From Cytophagales bacterium (GTDB lineage Bacteria > Bacteroidota > Bacteroidia > Cytophagales > Cyclobacteriaceae), in assembly GCA_003500135.1 (NCBI GenBank), contig DNTA01000244.1:1-37123 (forward strand): DNA of 37,123 nt, written 5' to 3'. Every line of letters begins with the position of its first letter. Positions within the stretch are counted from its first letter, which is position 1. Below, piece by piece: positions 23,877-33,306 of the stretch. The notes beneath the pieces are model-generated. The model had not been told where the DNA came from and ran no database searches. It worked only from the letters and a program-made list of their open reading frames with translations. Made by a program: the position numbers and the translations under genes.

Positions 23877-24989
23877 ATGAAAGATTTCAAGATTCCACCA
23901 ATATCAACCCTCTTAGGATCAACCCTTTTCAACTATATAAAGGTAATTCATAAAGGATATGTGGCCCCATCTTATTACTTTAAAATTTTTCTTACGACAC
24001 TTCTCGTCCTGATCTCTACTCCTTTCCACTTTTTCGAAAATATGAAATTTGGGCCAAAGTTGAAGGAATTTAACTTACAAAAGCCTCCTTTATTCATTTT
24101 AGGTCATTGGCGCAGTGGAACTACCTTCCTGCATAATTTATTATGTCAGGATCCCAATGCCACATTTGTTAGCACATTTCAATCTGTATTTCCAAATAAT
24201 CTGGCTTCTGATGCAATATTCAAACTATTCATGAAAATTAACATGCCGGAAAAAAGGCCGGCCGACAATGTAAAGCTCGACGTTTCTTTTCCTCAGGAGG
24301 ATGAATTTGCCTTGTGTAATATGAACCCAAACGCCTACTATGGATTTTTCTATTTCCCGGAAATGTATAAAGACTATTTCAGCAGGGCTATCGATTTTAA
24401 AATATCTCAAGGTGAATATACACAATGGCAAAAGGATTACAGGAAGCTTATCGCTAAGGCTGTGATCTATAGGGGTGGTGGGCGGCCTATAATAAAAAAC
24501 CCGGTGAATACCGGTAGAATTCCCACACTTTTAAAAATGTATCCCGAAGCCCGTTTTTTATATATCTACAGGAATCCCGTGACTGTATTCCTATCAACAA
24601 GAAAATTCTTTTATCAGTTGATGCCTACACTCTGGCTTCATAAGGTAAGCCGATCATTTATAGATAAAATGATATTTGAGGTATACAACATGTTGCTCGA
24701 ACGCTATGAGAAACATAAATCGCTAATCCCTGCTGACCAACTTATGGAAATAAAATTCGAGGAATTTGAGGAAAATCCTATTGACGGGCTTAAAAAGGTA
24801 TATGATCAACTATTAAATGAACCCTTAGAACCGGTAAAGGCACATTTTGAGACCTATATTAGTCAACAGAAAAATTATAAAAAGAACGATTATAAAGTAG
24901 AAAAATCACTTATTGACAGTATTTTACATCATTGTGGCCCATATATGGGGCGCTATGGATATGACATTCCTGATAATGTGATTGTTTAG
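23877..24989 (+). CDS. Sulfotransferase family protein
   Basis: PAPS-dependent sulfotransferase fold (370 residues). The 5'-phosphosulfate-binding loop is GHWRSGTTFLHNLL at residues 76-89, following the first beta-strand. The 3'-phosphate-binding region is FLYIYRNPVTVFLSTRKF near 225-242, with the arginine and serine pair expected for PAPS contact. A hydrophobic stretch at about 35-52 could be a membrane contact. Bacterial members of this class (Sulfotransfer_3-like) act on lipids, glycans or small molecules; the acceptor is unknown here. It lies 16 bp before the START-domain gene on the same strand and 39 bp from a divergent DUF1295/RND operon, which favours a hydrophobic acceptor. Confidence 0.85.
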   Translation: MKDFKIPPISTLLGSTLFNYIKVIHKGYVAPSYYFKIFLTTLLVLISTPFHFFENMKFGPKLKEFNLQKPPLFILGHWRSGTTFLHNLLCQDPNATFVSTFQSVFPNNLASDAIFKLFMKINMPEKRPADNVKLDVSFPQEDEFALCNMNPNAYYGFFYFPEMYKDYFSRAIDFKISQGEYTQWQKDYRKLIAKAVIYRGGGRPIIKNPVNTGRIPTLLKMYPEARFLYIYRNPVTVFLSTRKFFYQLMPTLWLHKVSRSFIDKMIFEVYNMLLERYEKHKSLIPADQLMEIKFEEFEENPIDGLKKVYDQLLNEPLEPVKAHFETYISQQKNYKKNDYKVEKSLIDSILHHCGPYMGRYGYDIPDNVIV

Positions 24990-25005
24990 ATAAATATTGT
25001 TTGAA

Positions 25006-25668
25006 ATGATTTCGAAAGCAGCGCTATTTTTTAGCTTAATTATTGCATTTAACCCATGCTACAATCCGGGTTCAGAGGATTTTGAATGGAAGTTGCAAAA
25101 AAACAAATCGGGAATTAAAGTTTATACATCTGATGTAAAGGGGTCTTCCCTAAAAGCTTTTAAAGCCGAAATGGACCTTGAAGCAAATAGCTTTGACAAC
25201 ATACTGGCCCCTATATTTGACATTGAAAATTATGATGAGCTTATTCCTAACTGTAGGGACTCGAAAATACTGGCTAAGAAAGGTGATTGGTATTATAAAT
25301 ATTACAGTATTTCAAGCGCTCCATGGCCCATTTCTGACAGAGATGGAGTATATGAACAAAAAGCGAAGTACATTAAAGAGGAAAACAGTGTGCAAATTGA
25401 TATCACTTGTTTAAATGGCGAAGTAGAGAAAAAAGATGGTATAGTTCGTATGACAATTGGAAAAGGTTATTGGAAAATTCTTAAAAAGGATATTGCCAGA
25501 TTTCAGGTCATTTATGTGTATCATGCTGAACCTGGTGGAAGCATCCCCGCGTGGCTTGCGAACTCCTCTGTAGTAGACATCCCAATGAAATTATTTCGGA
25601 ACCTGAGAAATAACATTCAAAAGCCGGAATATGAAAATGCCAAATTCAGCTTTACACCTGAAGAATGA
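25006..25668 (+). CDS. START-domain lipid-binding protein, exported
   Basis: From the ATG at 25006 it has 220 residues. The N-terminus (MISKAALFFSLIIAFNPC) is a signal peptide or anchor, and the cysteine is not in a good lipobox. The remainder is a START/Bet v1-like domain: FEWKLQKNKSGIKVYTSDV, then DLEANSFDNILAPIFDIENYDELIPNC near residue 70, WYYKYYSISSAPWPISDRDG near 100, and an amphipathic C-terminal helix VVDIPMKLFRNLRNNIQ. These match the StAR-related lipid-transfer family, including the WP-x-SDRD core. It probably binds a sterol- or lipid-like ligand in the periplasm. It forms a pair with the upstream sulfotransferase. A TTG three codons upstream is a less likely start. Confidence 0.82.
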   Translation: MISKAALFFSLIIAFNPCYNPGSEDFEWKLQKNKSGIKVYTSDVKGSSLKAFKAEMDLEANSFDNILAPIFDIENYDELIPNCRDSKILAKKGDWYYKYYSISSAPWPISDRDGVYEQKAKYIKEENSVQIDITCLNGEVEKKDGIVRMTIGKGYWKILKKDIARFQVIYVYHAEPGGSIPAWLANSSVVDIPMKLFRNLRNNIQKPEYENAKFSFTPEE

Positions 25669-25707
25669 ATGATTTCGAAAACAATGGTCTTTTCCATATC
25701 ATTTTAA
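25669..25707 (+). pseudogene. Twelve-codon echo of the START-gene start
   Basis: Directly after the START gene's TGA comes ATGATTTCGAAAACA, which matches 14 of the first 15 bases of the START gene (ATGATTTCGAAAGCA). It is followed by a few hydrophobic codons and TAA. This may be the decayed remainder of a tandem paralogue, or chance. Confidence 0.35.
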
Positions 25708-25752
25708 CCTTCAAATAAAGCGTAATGCACTCAATATATCTGGTATTTCAAA

Positions 25753-28700
25753 TCAATGAAAAACCATTATTTTTTTTGTGATTGAATTTGTTTCGCCAAT
25801 GGCCTTTAGGAAATAAACGCCAGATGGCCAGTTTTCTGTATTTAAAGATATTTCATATTGATCAGGCATAGTATGATTTTGGCTTTGCCAAACCTTTCCC
25901 GACATATCCACTATAGACCAGGTAGTTATTCGCCTCAACTTTATATTGATCTCCTTATCGGCCGGATTGGGATAAACTGCTATCCTTTCAAGTGAAAACT
26001 CATGATTACTGGTAATCTTATCCTCGGGAACTAATGGAGCTAAAAATTCCGACCGTATTTCAGATCTTGGTCCGCCGGGCATTTGCCATTGCACTTCCAC
26101 AAAGTCATCTCCACCGGCTTCTTTATGCAATGCTACCAGCATATATTTCTTTCCCTCTTCCAAATTAATTTCACTTGAAGATTGTTCGCTGTATTTTGAC
26201 CATTCGCCTTTTAATGACCAACCGGGAACTTCAGCAATCAAAGACAGGTTATCCTTTTGCTCATCAGTGCTAAGCCAGAGTTCACAATAATCGTCACCGG
26301 AAATGAAAAACCTGTAACGACCGCTCACCGGCGGTACGATATAGCCAATTAATCTTTGTCCGTAATTATCCCCTGTATTTTCCGGCGATACCAATCGAGT
26401 TACCTCTTCTTCGAGATCGGGGGAGTCTGGGTAACGACTATCTTGAAGTAAATCACCTACTTCCACCCCTCCTATGTCATTCCAAACCTGCCGTGTGATG
26501 CCTCCTGAGCCAAAGGCGCCCACTAAAATTTCCTTTTCAGAAAGCTCGAATACCGTTCCCTGCACTGTTTCGACTTCGGCCCTTATTTGGTACAATCCTT
26601 TTTTCACATCTTCCCATAACCACTCGAAAGGCCCAGAAGATACATTGGCAAGGGTGATGCCCTCCTGATCTTTGAACTTTATTGAAGTGATCTGATCGGC
26701 AGGTGATACTTCAATTTTCAATAAAATATCTTCACCTTCATCAAACACTGCATCGTCTGACGGCTTGATCCATTGAGCGTCTATTTCAATTGGTTGAAAT
26801 ACTTTAATGGAATCATTGGATGACCAATCGGAATATCTGATCCCGTTTTTTGTCACCACGCCAACTCTATGCAAATTATCCAGAGTGTAACTGCCTTCAA
26901 CATTTTTAATAACAATCAATAAAGAGTCATTGCCCATTGGAGAGGCGCTGAATTCGCGTATTAAGTATTGTCCGTTTTGGTATTCATAACCATTACCGGC
27001 ATCAGCATAAAAACTACCAAAGGCGGAGTTGGACTCATCCACTGAAACCAATAAAGTGATGGAATCCGCTTTATATTCTTCAGTTGATTGCACAATTGGC
27101 CCTAAAGGTATTATACTGCCATCTTTTTGCCTTAAAACAGGCTGATATTCATCTTCATTATCCCCGTTTACAATTGATATTTCACGCCAGTTACCCTGTG
27201 GCATTGCAACATTTTCGGACCATCGCGGTATGATCATCAGGTTCTCACCTAACAAAAAAGCCTCCTCTTCTTCTCTAAGATCGATATCTGTGGGATCGGC
27301 AAAAAAAACAGGACGCATTACCGGCATTCCGTTGAGATATGTCTCATAAAAAGCTTCGTAGAGATAAGGCAGCAGTCGATATCGACGCTGAAGCGCTATA
27401 CGTGAAGCTTTTTCTACTGTTTCCCCGAAAGCCCAGGGTTCCTGATCGGCAGTTCCTGTGGAAGTATGGTTTCTTGAAAATGGATAGAAAGCGCCGACGG
27501 CCATCCAATGGGCCATAAGGTCAGCGCCAGGCGTACCTGCAAAACCGCCAATATCAGGTCCGTTAAACGGTTGTCCTGAAAGGCTTAAGTTCAATGACAT
27601 GGGAATGGATAACCTGAGATGCTCCCATGAGCTATTATTATCTCCGGTCCAGGTAGCGGCATATCGCTGACCGCCCAGAAAGTTGGCCCGCGACAGTACG
27701 AAAGGTCGTTTATCGGGGTTCGAATTTTGTATCCCTTCCCTTGATGCTTTTACCATAAGCATACCATATACGTTATGATAACGCAAATGACTGTCTTCGG
27801 GAAGTTCACCGCCTCCACGGTGAATATTATCTTCAGGCATGGTGTTATCTGGACCATTAAATACTGCAGGCTCATTCATGTCATTCCAGATACCGTCAGC
27901 TCCGGTAGCCATAAAGTCGGTATATAAACCAGCCCACCAATTGCGTGTGCCAGGCATCGTATAATCGGGAAAGGCGCATGCTCCCGGCCAAACGTCACCG
28001 ATATAAGTATTCCTGTTGGCATCCTGCACCCAATGATCGCCAGTGGTTCCCTGGTCGTATACGAAATACCCGGTTTCTTCTTTAATGCCCGGATCGATCA
28101 TCCAAACTGATTTAAAATTCAGATGGTGCAGGTATTGGTTCAAACCTGCAGGGTCGGGAAAACGACTTTGGTCAAACGTAAATACTTTGAATTGATCCAT
28201 GTAATCGATATCCATCCAAATGACATCACATGGTATTCCCCTTTTACGGAATTCATCCGCTATTTCTTTTACTCTGGTGTCAGGATAGTAGGAATAGCGG
28301 CATTGCTGATAACCAAGTGACCATAAAGGTGGCAATGGCATAGTACCAATTAAATATCCCAATGCTTTCATTAAGGCCTGCGGGCTCTCTCTTTTTATAA
28401 TTATTACCCTGAAAGGAGGACCTTCGCTAATGAACCGAATATCGGATTGAATTTCTATATCTTGCTTCCAGCTATGATCAGCAATTATACCAAAAGCCGA
28501 ACCATCAGGATTTACACCCATTACCCAGGGGTGAGACTGATACAATCTTCTACCGTTGTCTTTTCCGTATCCGTAATTATCAGTGTTCCAAAGTGTGATA
28601 GAAGTATTATTGCGAACCAGCGGCCCGGTAACTTCACCCGTTCCATACGTATGCACGCCGGAAGGAAGTTCCAGACTGGCTTCGTACTTACCCCCAACGA

Positions 28701-28908
28701 AATTAAATTCAGGAACCAGGTCCCAATCGGAAGGAAGATCAGCTGTTTTTTGTAATTCCACCTTTAGTGCAAGTGAGGGTAGTGTTTTAGTGGAATCAAA
28801 ATCTGCTGGATAAAAAACTGCAATCCTATCGCCAACCAACATTGATTGCGCAAAAATATTTGATGTGAAGGCCAGTGTGGCTATCACCATAAAAAGTCTA
28901 AAAAGCAT
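25753..28908 (-). CDS. Secreted GH31 alpha-glucosidase with PA14 and T9SS sorting domains
   Basis: Exported glycoside hydrolase family 31 enzyme (1051 residues from the ATG at 28908). The signal peptide ends in SNIFAQ (residue 21). Catalytic motifs are clear: the nucleophile in IWNDMNEP (D343) and the acid/base in WTGDNNSSWE (D423); substrates are alpha-glucosides or alpha-xylosides. The GH31 barrel covers about 190-540 with a beta-sandwich after it. A PA14/GLEYA-like domain covers about 815-950 (YIVPPVSGRYRFFISGDDYC). The C-terminal 75 residues (VYPNPADKEINIKL, then WPSGVYFLKAI) are a type A type IX secretion sorting domain, so it is probably attached to the surface or released. The frame extends to a TTG three codons upstream of the ATG. 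Convergent with the START gene. Confidence 0.93.
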   Translation of the reverse strand: MLFRLFMVIATLAFTSNIFAQSMLVGDRIAVFYPADFDSTKTLPSLALKVELQKTADLPSDWDLVPEFNFVGGKYEASLELPSGVHTYGTGEVTGPLVRNNTSITLWNTDNYGYGKDNGRRLYQSHPWVMGVNPDGSAFGIIADHSWKQDIEIQSDIRFISEGPPFRVIIIKRESPQALMKALGYLIGTMPLPPLWSLGYQQCRYSYYPDTRVKEIADEFRKRGIPCDVIWMDIDYMDQFKVFTFDQSRFPDPAGLNQYLHHLNFKSVWMIDPGIKEETGYFVYDQGTTGDHWVQDANRNTYIGDVWPGACAFPDYTMPGTRNWWAGLYTDFMATGADGIWNDMNEPAVFNGPDNTMPEDNIHRGGGELPEDSHLRYHNVYGMLMVKASREGIQNSNPDKRPFVLSRANFLGGQRYAATWTGDNNSSWEHLRLSIPMSLNLSLSGQPFNGPDIGGFAGTPGADLMAHWMAVGAFYPFSRNHTSTGTADQEPWAFGETVEKASRIALQRRYRLLPYLYEAFYETYLNGMPVMRPVFFADPTDIDLREEEEAFLLGENLMIIPRWSENVAMPQGNWREISIVNGDNEDEYQPVLRQKDGSIIPLGPIVQSTEEYKADSITLLVSVDESNSAFGSFYADAGNGYEYQNGQYLIREFSASPMGNDSLLIVIKNVEGSYTLDNLHRVGVVTKNGIRYSDWSSNDSIKVFQPIEIDAQWIKPSDDAVFDEGEDILLKIEVSPADQITSIKFKDQEGITLANVSSGPFEWLWEDVKKGLYQIRAEVETVQGTVFELSEKEILVGAFGSGGITRQVWNDIGGVEVGDLLQDSRYPDSPDLEEEVTRLVSPENTGDNYGQRLIGYIVPPVSGRYRFFISGDDYCELWLSTDEQKDNLSLIAEVPGWSLKGEWSKYSEQSSSEINLEEGKKYMLVALHKEAGGDDFVEVQWQMPGGPRSEIRSEFLAPLVPEDKITSNHEFSLERIAVYPNPADKEINIKLRRITTWSIVDMSGKVWQSQNHTMPDQYEISLNTENWPSGVYFLKAIGETNSITKKIMVFH

Positions 28909-29237
28909 ATCGAACAAAGCAAGTTTTACTGATGGTAAAGATACAAACCAATATCGGTAAGAACTAGCGCCGCCGAGGTTTGTATTGAATTAATGAGCGA
29001 ATTAAAGCAAAACTATCCTTATGATTGTCAGGTACTTGTGAAATGTATAAAAAAATGTTTAAAAAAGTGGTTTACCTTTTAACTATTAAATCATTAATGG
29101 TGAAGGGCATGGTGCCTTTCCTTCCTTTCAACCATATAGTATCTTGGTATGGGATAGTGTTTAGCAAGGGGGTCGAATATGTCGCCCCTTCTTTTAACCC
29201 AGGATATTCTTTACCATGGATTGTTTTATCAAGCGGA
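28909..29237. other. 329-bp gap between the GH31 gene and the RNA methyltransferase gene
   Basis: No confident gene. The minus strand carries a frame from 29311 to 29072 that overlaps the methyltransferase 3' end and reads, in the gap, as a plausible peptide with charged and polar content (TIHGKEYPGLKEGATYSTPL, then IWLKGRKGTMPF). About 50 residues lie outside the overlap and I recognise no family. A 29-codon plus-strand ATG frame (28993-29082, begins MSELKQNYPYD) and a TTG-started hydrophobic plus-strand frame (29025-29291) are also open. No TAnnTTTG box was found for the GH31 gene in this gap. The minus-strand frame could be the tail of a lost gene. Confidence 0.4.
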
Positions 29238-30395
29238 TTAATCCTGATGCTTCTGCTTTCGCGACCCTTCGTACATTTCATAACCCAATAAACGACATTC
29301 AATTTTACCATTCATCAAATGCGTTTTCTGATTAGGTTTTAGTCCAACCGATTTAGCCAGATCGAGGTTTCCTGTAAATATGTAGCCCGTTTTTCCGGCA
29401 CATTTTTGCTTAAAAAAATCACCTATAGCTTCGTAAATAGGAACCAACTGCTCTTCTTCTCCCATTCTTTCACCATATTCGGGATTGAGAACCACCACTC
29501 CTTTTCCATCAGGTAATTGAGTCTGACGAAAATCGCTTACTTCAAAATCAATAAATTCATTGACGCCTGCCCTAAAAGCGTTTCGTTCGGCCTTTGGTAT
29601 GACGTGTTTATTGATATCAGTAGCAATAAATTTTGGCAGGTTGTCTGGTTTATTTTTGGGCTTAGCATACGACCTTCTGGCCCGGTTCCATTCGGATTGA
29701 TTGAAATTTTTCAGGTGCATAAAGGCATATTCTTCTCGTAGGTGCCCGGGGTATTTTCCTATTGCCATTAAAGCTGCCTCAATAACCAAAGTGCCACTAC
29801 CGCACATAGGATTGATAAAGTGAATTGTGCCGTCCCATTGTGTTGACAATATTATGGCCGCAGCCAGGGTTTCTTGTAGCGGAGCCCTTCCTGCTTCTTC
29901 GCGATACCCTCTTTTTGATAGTGATTCTCCTGTTGTGTCTACGTACACTTTTACTTCTTCCTCCTGCCAATGTAAGAAAAGCGCTACACCTGTTTTCTCA
30001 TTTCCACTATCGGGTCGCATGCCAAACCTTTGCGAAAACCGGTCAGCAATAGCATCTTTCAAACGCAGATTGGCAAATCGGAGGTCTTTAATAGTAGGAT
30101 TCTGCACAAATGAATCAATACCAAAGTATCCTTTCTTGTCGATCCAGTCTTCCCACCTGAAAGCAATAGCCAGTTTGTATAGTTCATCAGCGTTTTTTGC
30201 GACACCTTCAAAAAGCTGGAACAGTACCCGGTTTGCAGTTCTGAGGTGAAAGTTCAATTTCCAGGCGTCATGCATTGATCCTTCAAGTTTTACTGCTTTT
30301 TCTCCGGAAAGCTCGGCTTGATAACCCAAATCGTTTATCTCGTTGAGAAGGATGGGGCTAATTTTTGGGGCACAGGTTACTACTATATTCGACAC
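29238..30395 (-). CDS. THUMP-domain class I RNA methyltransferase (RlmL/YcbY N-terminal-like)
   Basis: SAM-dependent methyltransferase of the 23S rRNA m2G2445 type (385 residues). A THUMP domain covers about 40-155, followed by VYVDTTGESLSKRGYR, then the SAM-binding motif INPMCGSGTLVIEAALMAIG near 193-212. The catalytic motif is NPEYGERMGE near 304 (family variant of NPPYGER that I recall in Bacteroidota). The conserved YIFTGNLDLAKSVGLKPNQK region follows near 343. The E. coli enzyme is a two-domain fusion; this one has only the N-terminal half, as usual in this phylum. The start is GTG at 30395; a promoter box lies 16 bp upstream. Confidence 0.88.
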   Translation of the reverse strand: MSNIVVTCAPKISPILLNEINDLGYQAELSGEKAVKLEGSMHDAWKLNFHLRTANRVLFQLFEGVAKNADELYKLAIAFRWEDWIDKKGYFGIDSFVQNPTIKDLRFANLRLKDAIADRFSQRFGMRPDSGNEKTGVALFLHWQEEEVKVYVDTTGESLSKRGYREEAGRAPLQETLAAAIILSTQWDGTIHFINPMCGSGTLVIEAALMAIGKYPGHLREEYAFMHLKNFNQSEWNRARRSYAKPKNKPDNLPKFIATDINKHVIPKAERNAFRAGVNEFIDFEVSDFRQTQLPDGKGVVVLNPEYGERMGEEEQLVPIYEAIGDFFKQKCAGKTGYIFTGNLDLAKSVGLKPNQKTHLMNGKIECRLLGYEMYEGSRKQKHQD

Positions 30396-30410
30396 AATTC
30401 AAATTTTTGT

Positions 30411-30418
30411 CAAAGGTA
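30411..30418 (-). promoter_or_regulatory. Probable promoter of the RNA methyltransferase gene
   Basis: TACCTTTG on the minus strand, a perfect TAnnTTTG box, 15 bp upstream of the GTG. The leader would be very short. The nearest TTTG (30435-30438) is only 16 bp upstream, closer than usual. Confidence 0.5.
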
Positions 30419-30490
30419 CAATTAAGTATAAAACCAAATGGCGGATATGCAGATTATTTCAGTTGAAAATGTATTTACATGAATTAAGCG

Positions 30491-30524
30491 CATAAAAAAA
30501 GGAAAGCTGGTTATGCTTTCCTTT
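30491..30524 (-). terminator. Intrinsic terminator after sdhB
   Basis: Arms AAAGGAAAGC (30498-30507) and GCTTTCCTTT (30515-30524) form a perfect 10-bp stem with a 7-base loop. The minus-strand direction runs into further T residues (complement of the A-run 30494-30500). The plus side also has a T-run (30526-30531), so it may act in both directions. Confidence 0.85.
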
Positions 30525-30546
30525 GTTTTTTAATATATAAATTGGA

Positions 30547-31302
30547 TTAGTCCACCACTGCGGACCTCATAAACTCCCTGTTCATCCTTGCAATATTAGA
30601 CAAGCTGATACCTTTAGGGCATTCCGCTTCACAGGCCCCAGTGTTGGTGCAGGCACCAAATCCTTCATCATCCATTTGTTTGATCATAGCCTTGGCTCTT
30701 TTAGACCGCTCCACATCGCCTTGAGGCAGAAGTGAAAGCTGTGAGATTTTGGCTGATACAAATAACATAGCAGATGCATTTTTACAAGCTGCTACGCAAG
30801 CTCCACATCCAATGCACTGTGCTGCATCCATGGCAAGGTCAGCGTTTTCCTTTGGAATTGGAATTGCATTAGCATCGGGCACACCGCCTGTTCGTATGGA
30901 TACATAACCACCAGCTTGCATGATCCTGTCGAATGCGCTTCGATCTACTACCAAATCCTTTATTACCGGGAATGCACTGGCGCGCCATGGTTCAATGGTA
31001 ATATCCATGCCATCGGGGAAACTACGCATGTGCAATTGACAAGCCGTGATTTCTTTTTCCGGACCGTGGGGCCTGCCGTTAATAAAAAGACTGCATGTTC
31101 CACAAATTCCTTCCCGGCAATCGTGGTCAAAATGAACCGGGTCTTCGCCTTTTTGTTCAAGTTCATTGTTCAGTATATCCAGCATTTCAAGAAAAGAACT
31201 GCCCGGGGATATGTTTTCAACTTTGTATGTTTTGAACTTACCCTTTACTTTGGCGCTCGGCTGACGCCATATATGTAATGTATAATTTCTACCTTTTTCC
31301 AT
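30547..31302 (-). CDS. sdhB: Succinate dehydrogenase / fumarate reductase iron-sulfur subunit
   Basis: Electron-transfer subunit of respiratory complex II (251 residues) on the cytoplasmic face of the inner membrane, passing electrons from flavin to the cytochrome b quinone site. It carries the [2Fe-2S] ligands in CREGICGTC (C62, C67, C70) with C88, the [4Fe-4S] motif [11 protein letters not shown] near 163, and the third cluster motif [14 protein letters not shown] near 218. Its ATG overlaps the sdhA stop codon by one base (TAATG), so the two are translationally coupled. It is last in the sdhCAB operon and followed by a strong terminator. Confidence 0.97.
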   Translation of the reverse strand: MEKGRNYTLHIWRQPSAKVKGKFKTYKVENISPGSSFLEMLDILNNELEQKGEDPVHFDHDCREGICGTCSLFINGRPHGPEKEITACQLHMRSFPDGMDITIEPWRASAFPVIKDLVVDRSAFDRIMQAGGYVSIRTGGVPDANAIPIPKENADLAMDAAQCIGCGACVAACKNASAMLFVSAKISQLSLLPQGDVERSKRAKAMIKQMDDEGFGACTNTGACEAECPKGISLSNIARMNREFMRSAVVD

Positions 31303-33236
31303 TATTTATAACTTCTTTGCGTCAGTTTCACATTTTCAAATATTAATTCTTCCTTGTGAAGCTCTTCCGGCTTTCCTTCACCTTTATATTCCCAAGCAGA
31401 AACATAGGTATATTCCTCATCATTTCGCTTTGCTTCACCTTCTTCAGTTTGCGATTCTTCACGGAAGTGGCCCCCACAAGATTCTTCGCGATCAAGTGCG
31501 TCGTCTACCATAAGCTCGCCTAACTCCATGAAATCGGCAACTCTAAGCGCTTTTTCAAGCGACATGTTCATTTCGTCGTTACTTCCCAGCACATTTACGT
31601 TTTGCCAGTACTCTTCGCGAAGCTTGCTTATTTCTTCTTTTGCTTCTTTCAATCCTTTTTCACTTCTGGACATACCGCACTTGTCCCACATGATCTTTCC
31701 AAGCTCTTTGTGGAACTGATCAACCGTTTTATTACCTTTTATTGAAAGCAATTTATTTATTCGCTCCCTTAACTCTTTTTCTGCTTTCTCAAAAGCTTCA
31801 TGATCAGTTGAAACCTTATCATAAGGCTTTGTTGCCAGATAATCACCAATCGTGTAAGGTATAACAAAATAACCATCAGCAAGGCCCTGCATCAGTGCAC
31901 TTGCTCCCAAACGGTTTGCTCCGTGATCCGAGAAGTTACACTCACCAAGGGCATATAATCCTGGAATAGTAGTCATTAGATTGTAATCTACCCATAAACC
32001 GCCCATTGTGTAGTGCACTGCCGGGTAGATCATCATTGGGACTTTATACGGATTGTCAGCAGTAATTTTTTCATACATCTGGAACAAGTTTCCGTATTTA
32101 GCCCTGATTGTATCCTCACCGTCACGCTTAATTGCATCGCGGAAATCAAGATATACAGCAAGCCCGGTTTCTCCTACTCCACGACCTTCGTCACAAACAT
32201 TCTTAGCATTTCTTGAAGCCACATCCCGGGGAACTAGGTTACCAAACGATGGATAGATACGCTCAAGATAATAATCGCGATCTTCTTCGGCTATGTCATT
32301 GGGTAGAACCTCACCTTTTCTCACCTTTTCTGCCATTTCCACTGTTTTCGGAACCCAAACGCGGCCGTCATTACGGAGAGATTCGGACATTAATGTCAAT
32401 TTGGATTGTTGATCACCATGAACTGGAATACAGGTAGGGTGAATCTGAGTAAAACAAGGATTGCCAAATAAAGCGCCCTTTTTGTGTGCCCTCCAGGCAG
32501 CTGTTGTATTACAACCCATGGCGTTTGTCGACAGGAAGAATACGTTACCGTATCCGCCAGTTGCCAATACTACGGCATGGGCGCTATGTCTTTCTATTTC
32601 TCCGGTTACCAGATTTCTTGTGATGATACCTTTAGCTTCTCCATCTACCATAACCAGGTCAAGCATTTCTGTTCTTGGGAACATCTGTACTTTACCGTTA
32701 TGTATCTGACGACTAAGTGCGGAGTATGCGCCAAGAAGAAGCTGCTGACCTGTCTGGCCACGGGCATAAAATGTTCGGGAAACCTGAGCTCCACCGAATG
32801 ATCGGTTGTCTAATAATCCACCATATTCTCTGGCAAATGGCACACCCTGCGCAACACACTGATCAATAATGTTATTACTGACTTCGGCCAAACGGTATAC
32901 GTTTGCCTCTCTTGCCCTGTAATCACCTCCTTTTATGGTATCATAAAAAAGACGGTAAATACTGTCGCCATCATTTTGATAATTTTTGGCGGCATTGATA
33001 CCACCCTGCGCAGCAATACTATGCGCTCTTCTGGGGCTGTCCTGATAGCAAAAAGCTTTAACGTTGTAACCTAGTTCGCCAAAAGATGCTGCTGCTGAAG
33101 CGCCGGCCAGACCGGTTCCTACCACTATTATATCGTACTTCCTTTTGTTAGCCGGATTGACCAGCTTTAGGCTGAATTTATGCTTCGACCACTTTTCTGC
33201 TAATGGCCCTTCGGGAATTTTAGAATCCAATTTCAT
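31302..33236 (-). CDS. sdhA: Succinate dehydrogenase / fumarate reductase flavoprotein subunit
   Basis: FAD-carrying catalytic subunit (644 residues) that oxidises succinate to fumarate. It has the N-terminal FAD-binding [18 protein letters not shown] near residue 41, the covalent-FAD histidine region [19 protein letters not shown] near 69, active-site segments HPTCIP and RNDGRVWVP, and the [21 protein letters not shown] block near 434. The length and the N-terminal form are those of the B-type (Bacteroidota/epsilon) enzymes that pair with a single diheme cytochrome b. It overlaps sdhB by one base and follows sdhC with a 70-bp gap. Confidence 0.97.
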   Translation of the reverse strand: MKLDSKIPEGPLAEKWSKHKFSLKLVNPANKRKYDIIVVGTGLAGASAAASFGELGYNVKAFCYQDSPRRAHSIAAQGGINAAKNYQNDGDSIYRLFYDTIKGGDYRAREANVYRLAEVSNNIIDQCVAQGVPFAREYGGLLDNRSFGGAQVSRTFYARGQTGQQLLLGAYSALSRQIHNGKVQMFPRTEMLDLVMVDGEAKGIITRNLVTGEIERHSAHAVVLATGGYGNVFFLSTNAMGCNTTAAWRAHKKGALFGNPCFTQIHPTCIPVHGDQQSKLTLMSESLRNDGRVWVPKTVEMAEKVRKGEVLPNDIAEEDRDYYLERIYPSFGNLVPRDVASRNAKNVCDEGRGVGETGLAVYLDFRDAIKRDGEDTIRAKYGNLFQMYEKITADNPYKVPMMIYPAVHYTMGGLWVDYNLMTTIPGLYALGECNFSDHGANRLGASALMQGLADGYFVIPYTIGDYLATKPYDKVSTDHEAFEKAEKELRERINKLLSIKGNKTVDQFHKELGKIMWDKCGMSRSEKGLKEAKEEISKLREEYWQNVNVLGSNDEMNMSLEKALRVADFMELGELMVDDALDREESCGGHFREESQTEEGEAKRNDEEYTYVSAWEYKGEGKPEELHKEELIFENVKLTQRSYK

Positions 33237-33306
33237 GTATCTTATATTTTTAATTTGTAAGCCGCAAATCCAATTCAGTTCTTCACGACATACACGAATT
33301 ATTTAC

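Noticed and set aside
29025..29291. Plus-strand hydrophobic ORF of 88 codons
   Set aside because: It starts with TTG, has no promoter box, overlaps the methyltransferase end antisense and looks like the hydrophobic shadow of an AT-rich region.
29470..29500. Mutated catalytic motif NPEY in the RNA methyltransferase
   Set aside because: As I recall, NPEYGER is a usual variant in Bacteroidota homologues, so it is not evidence of inactivation.
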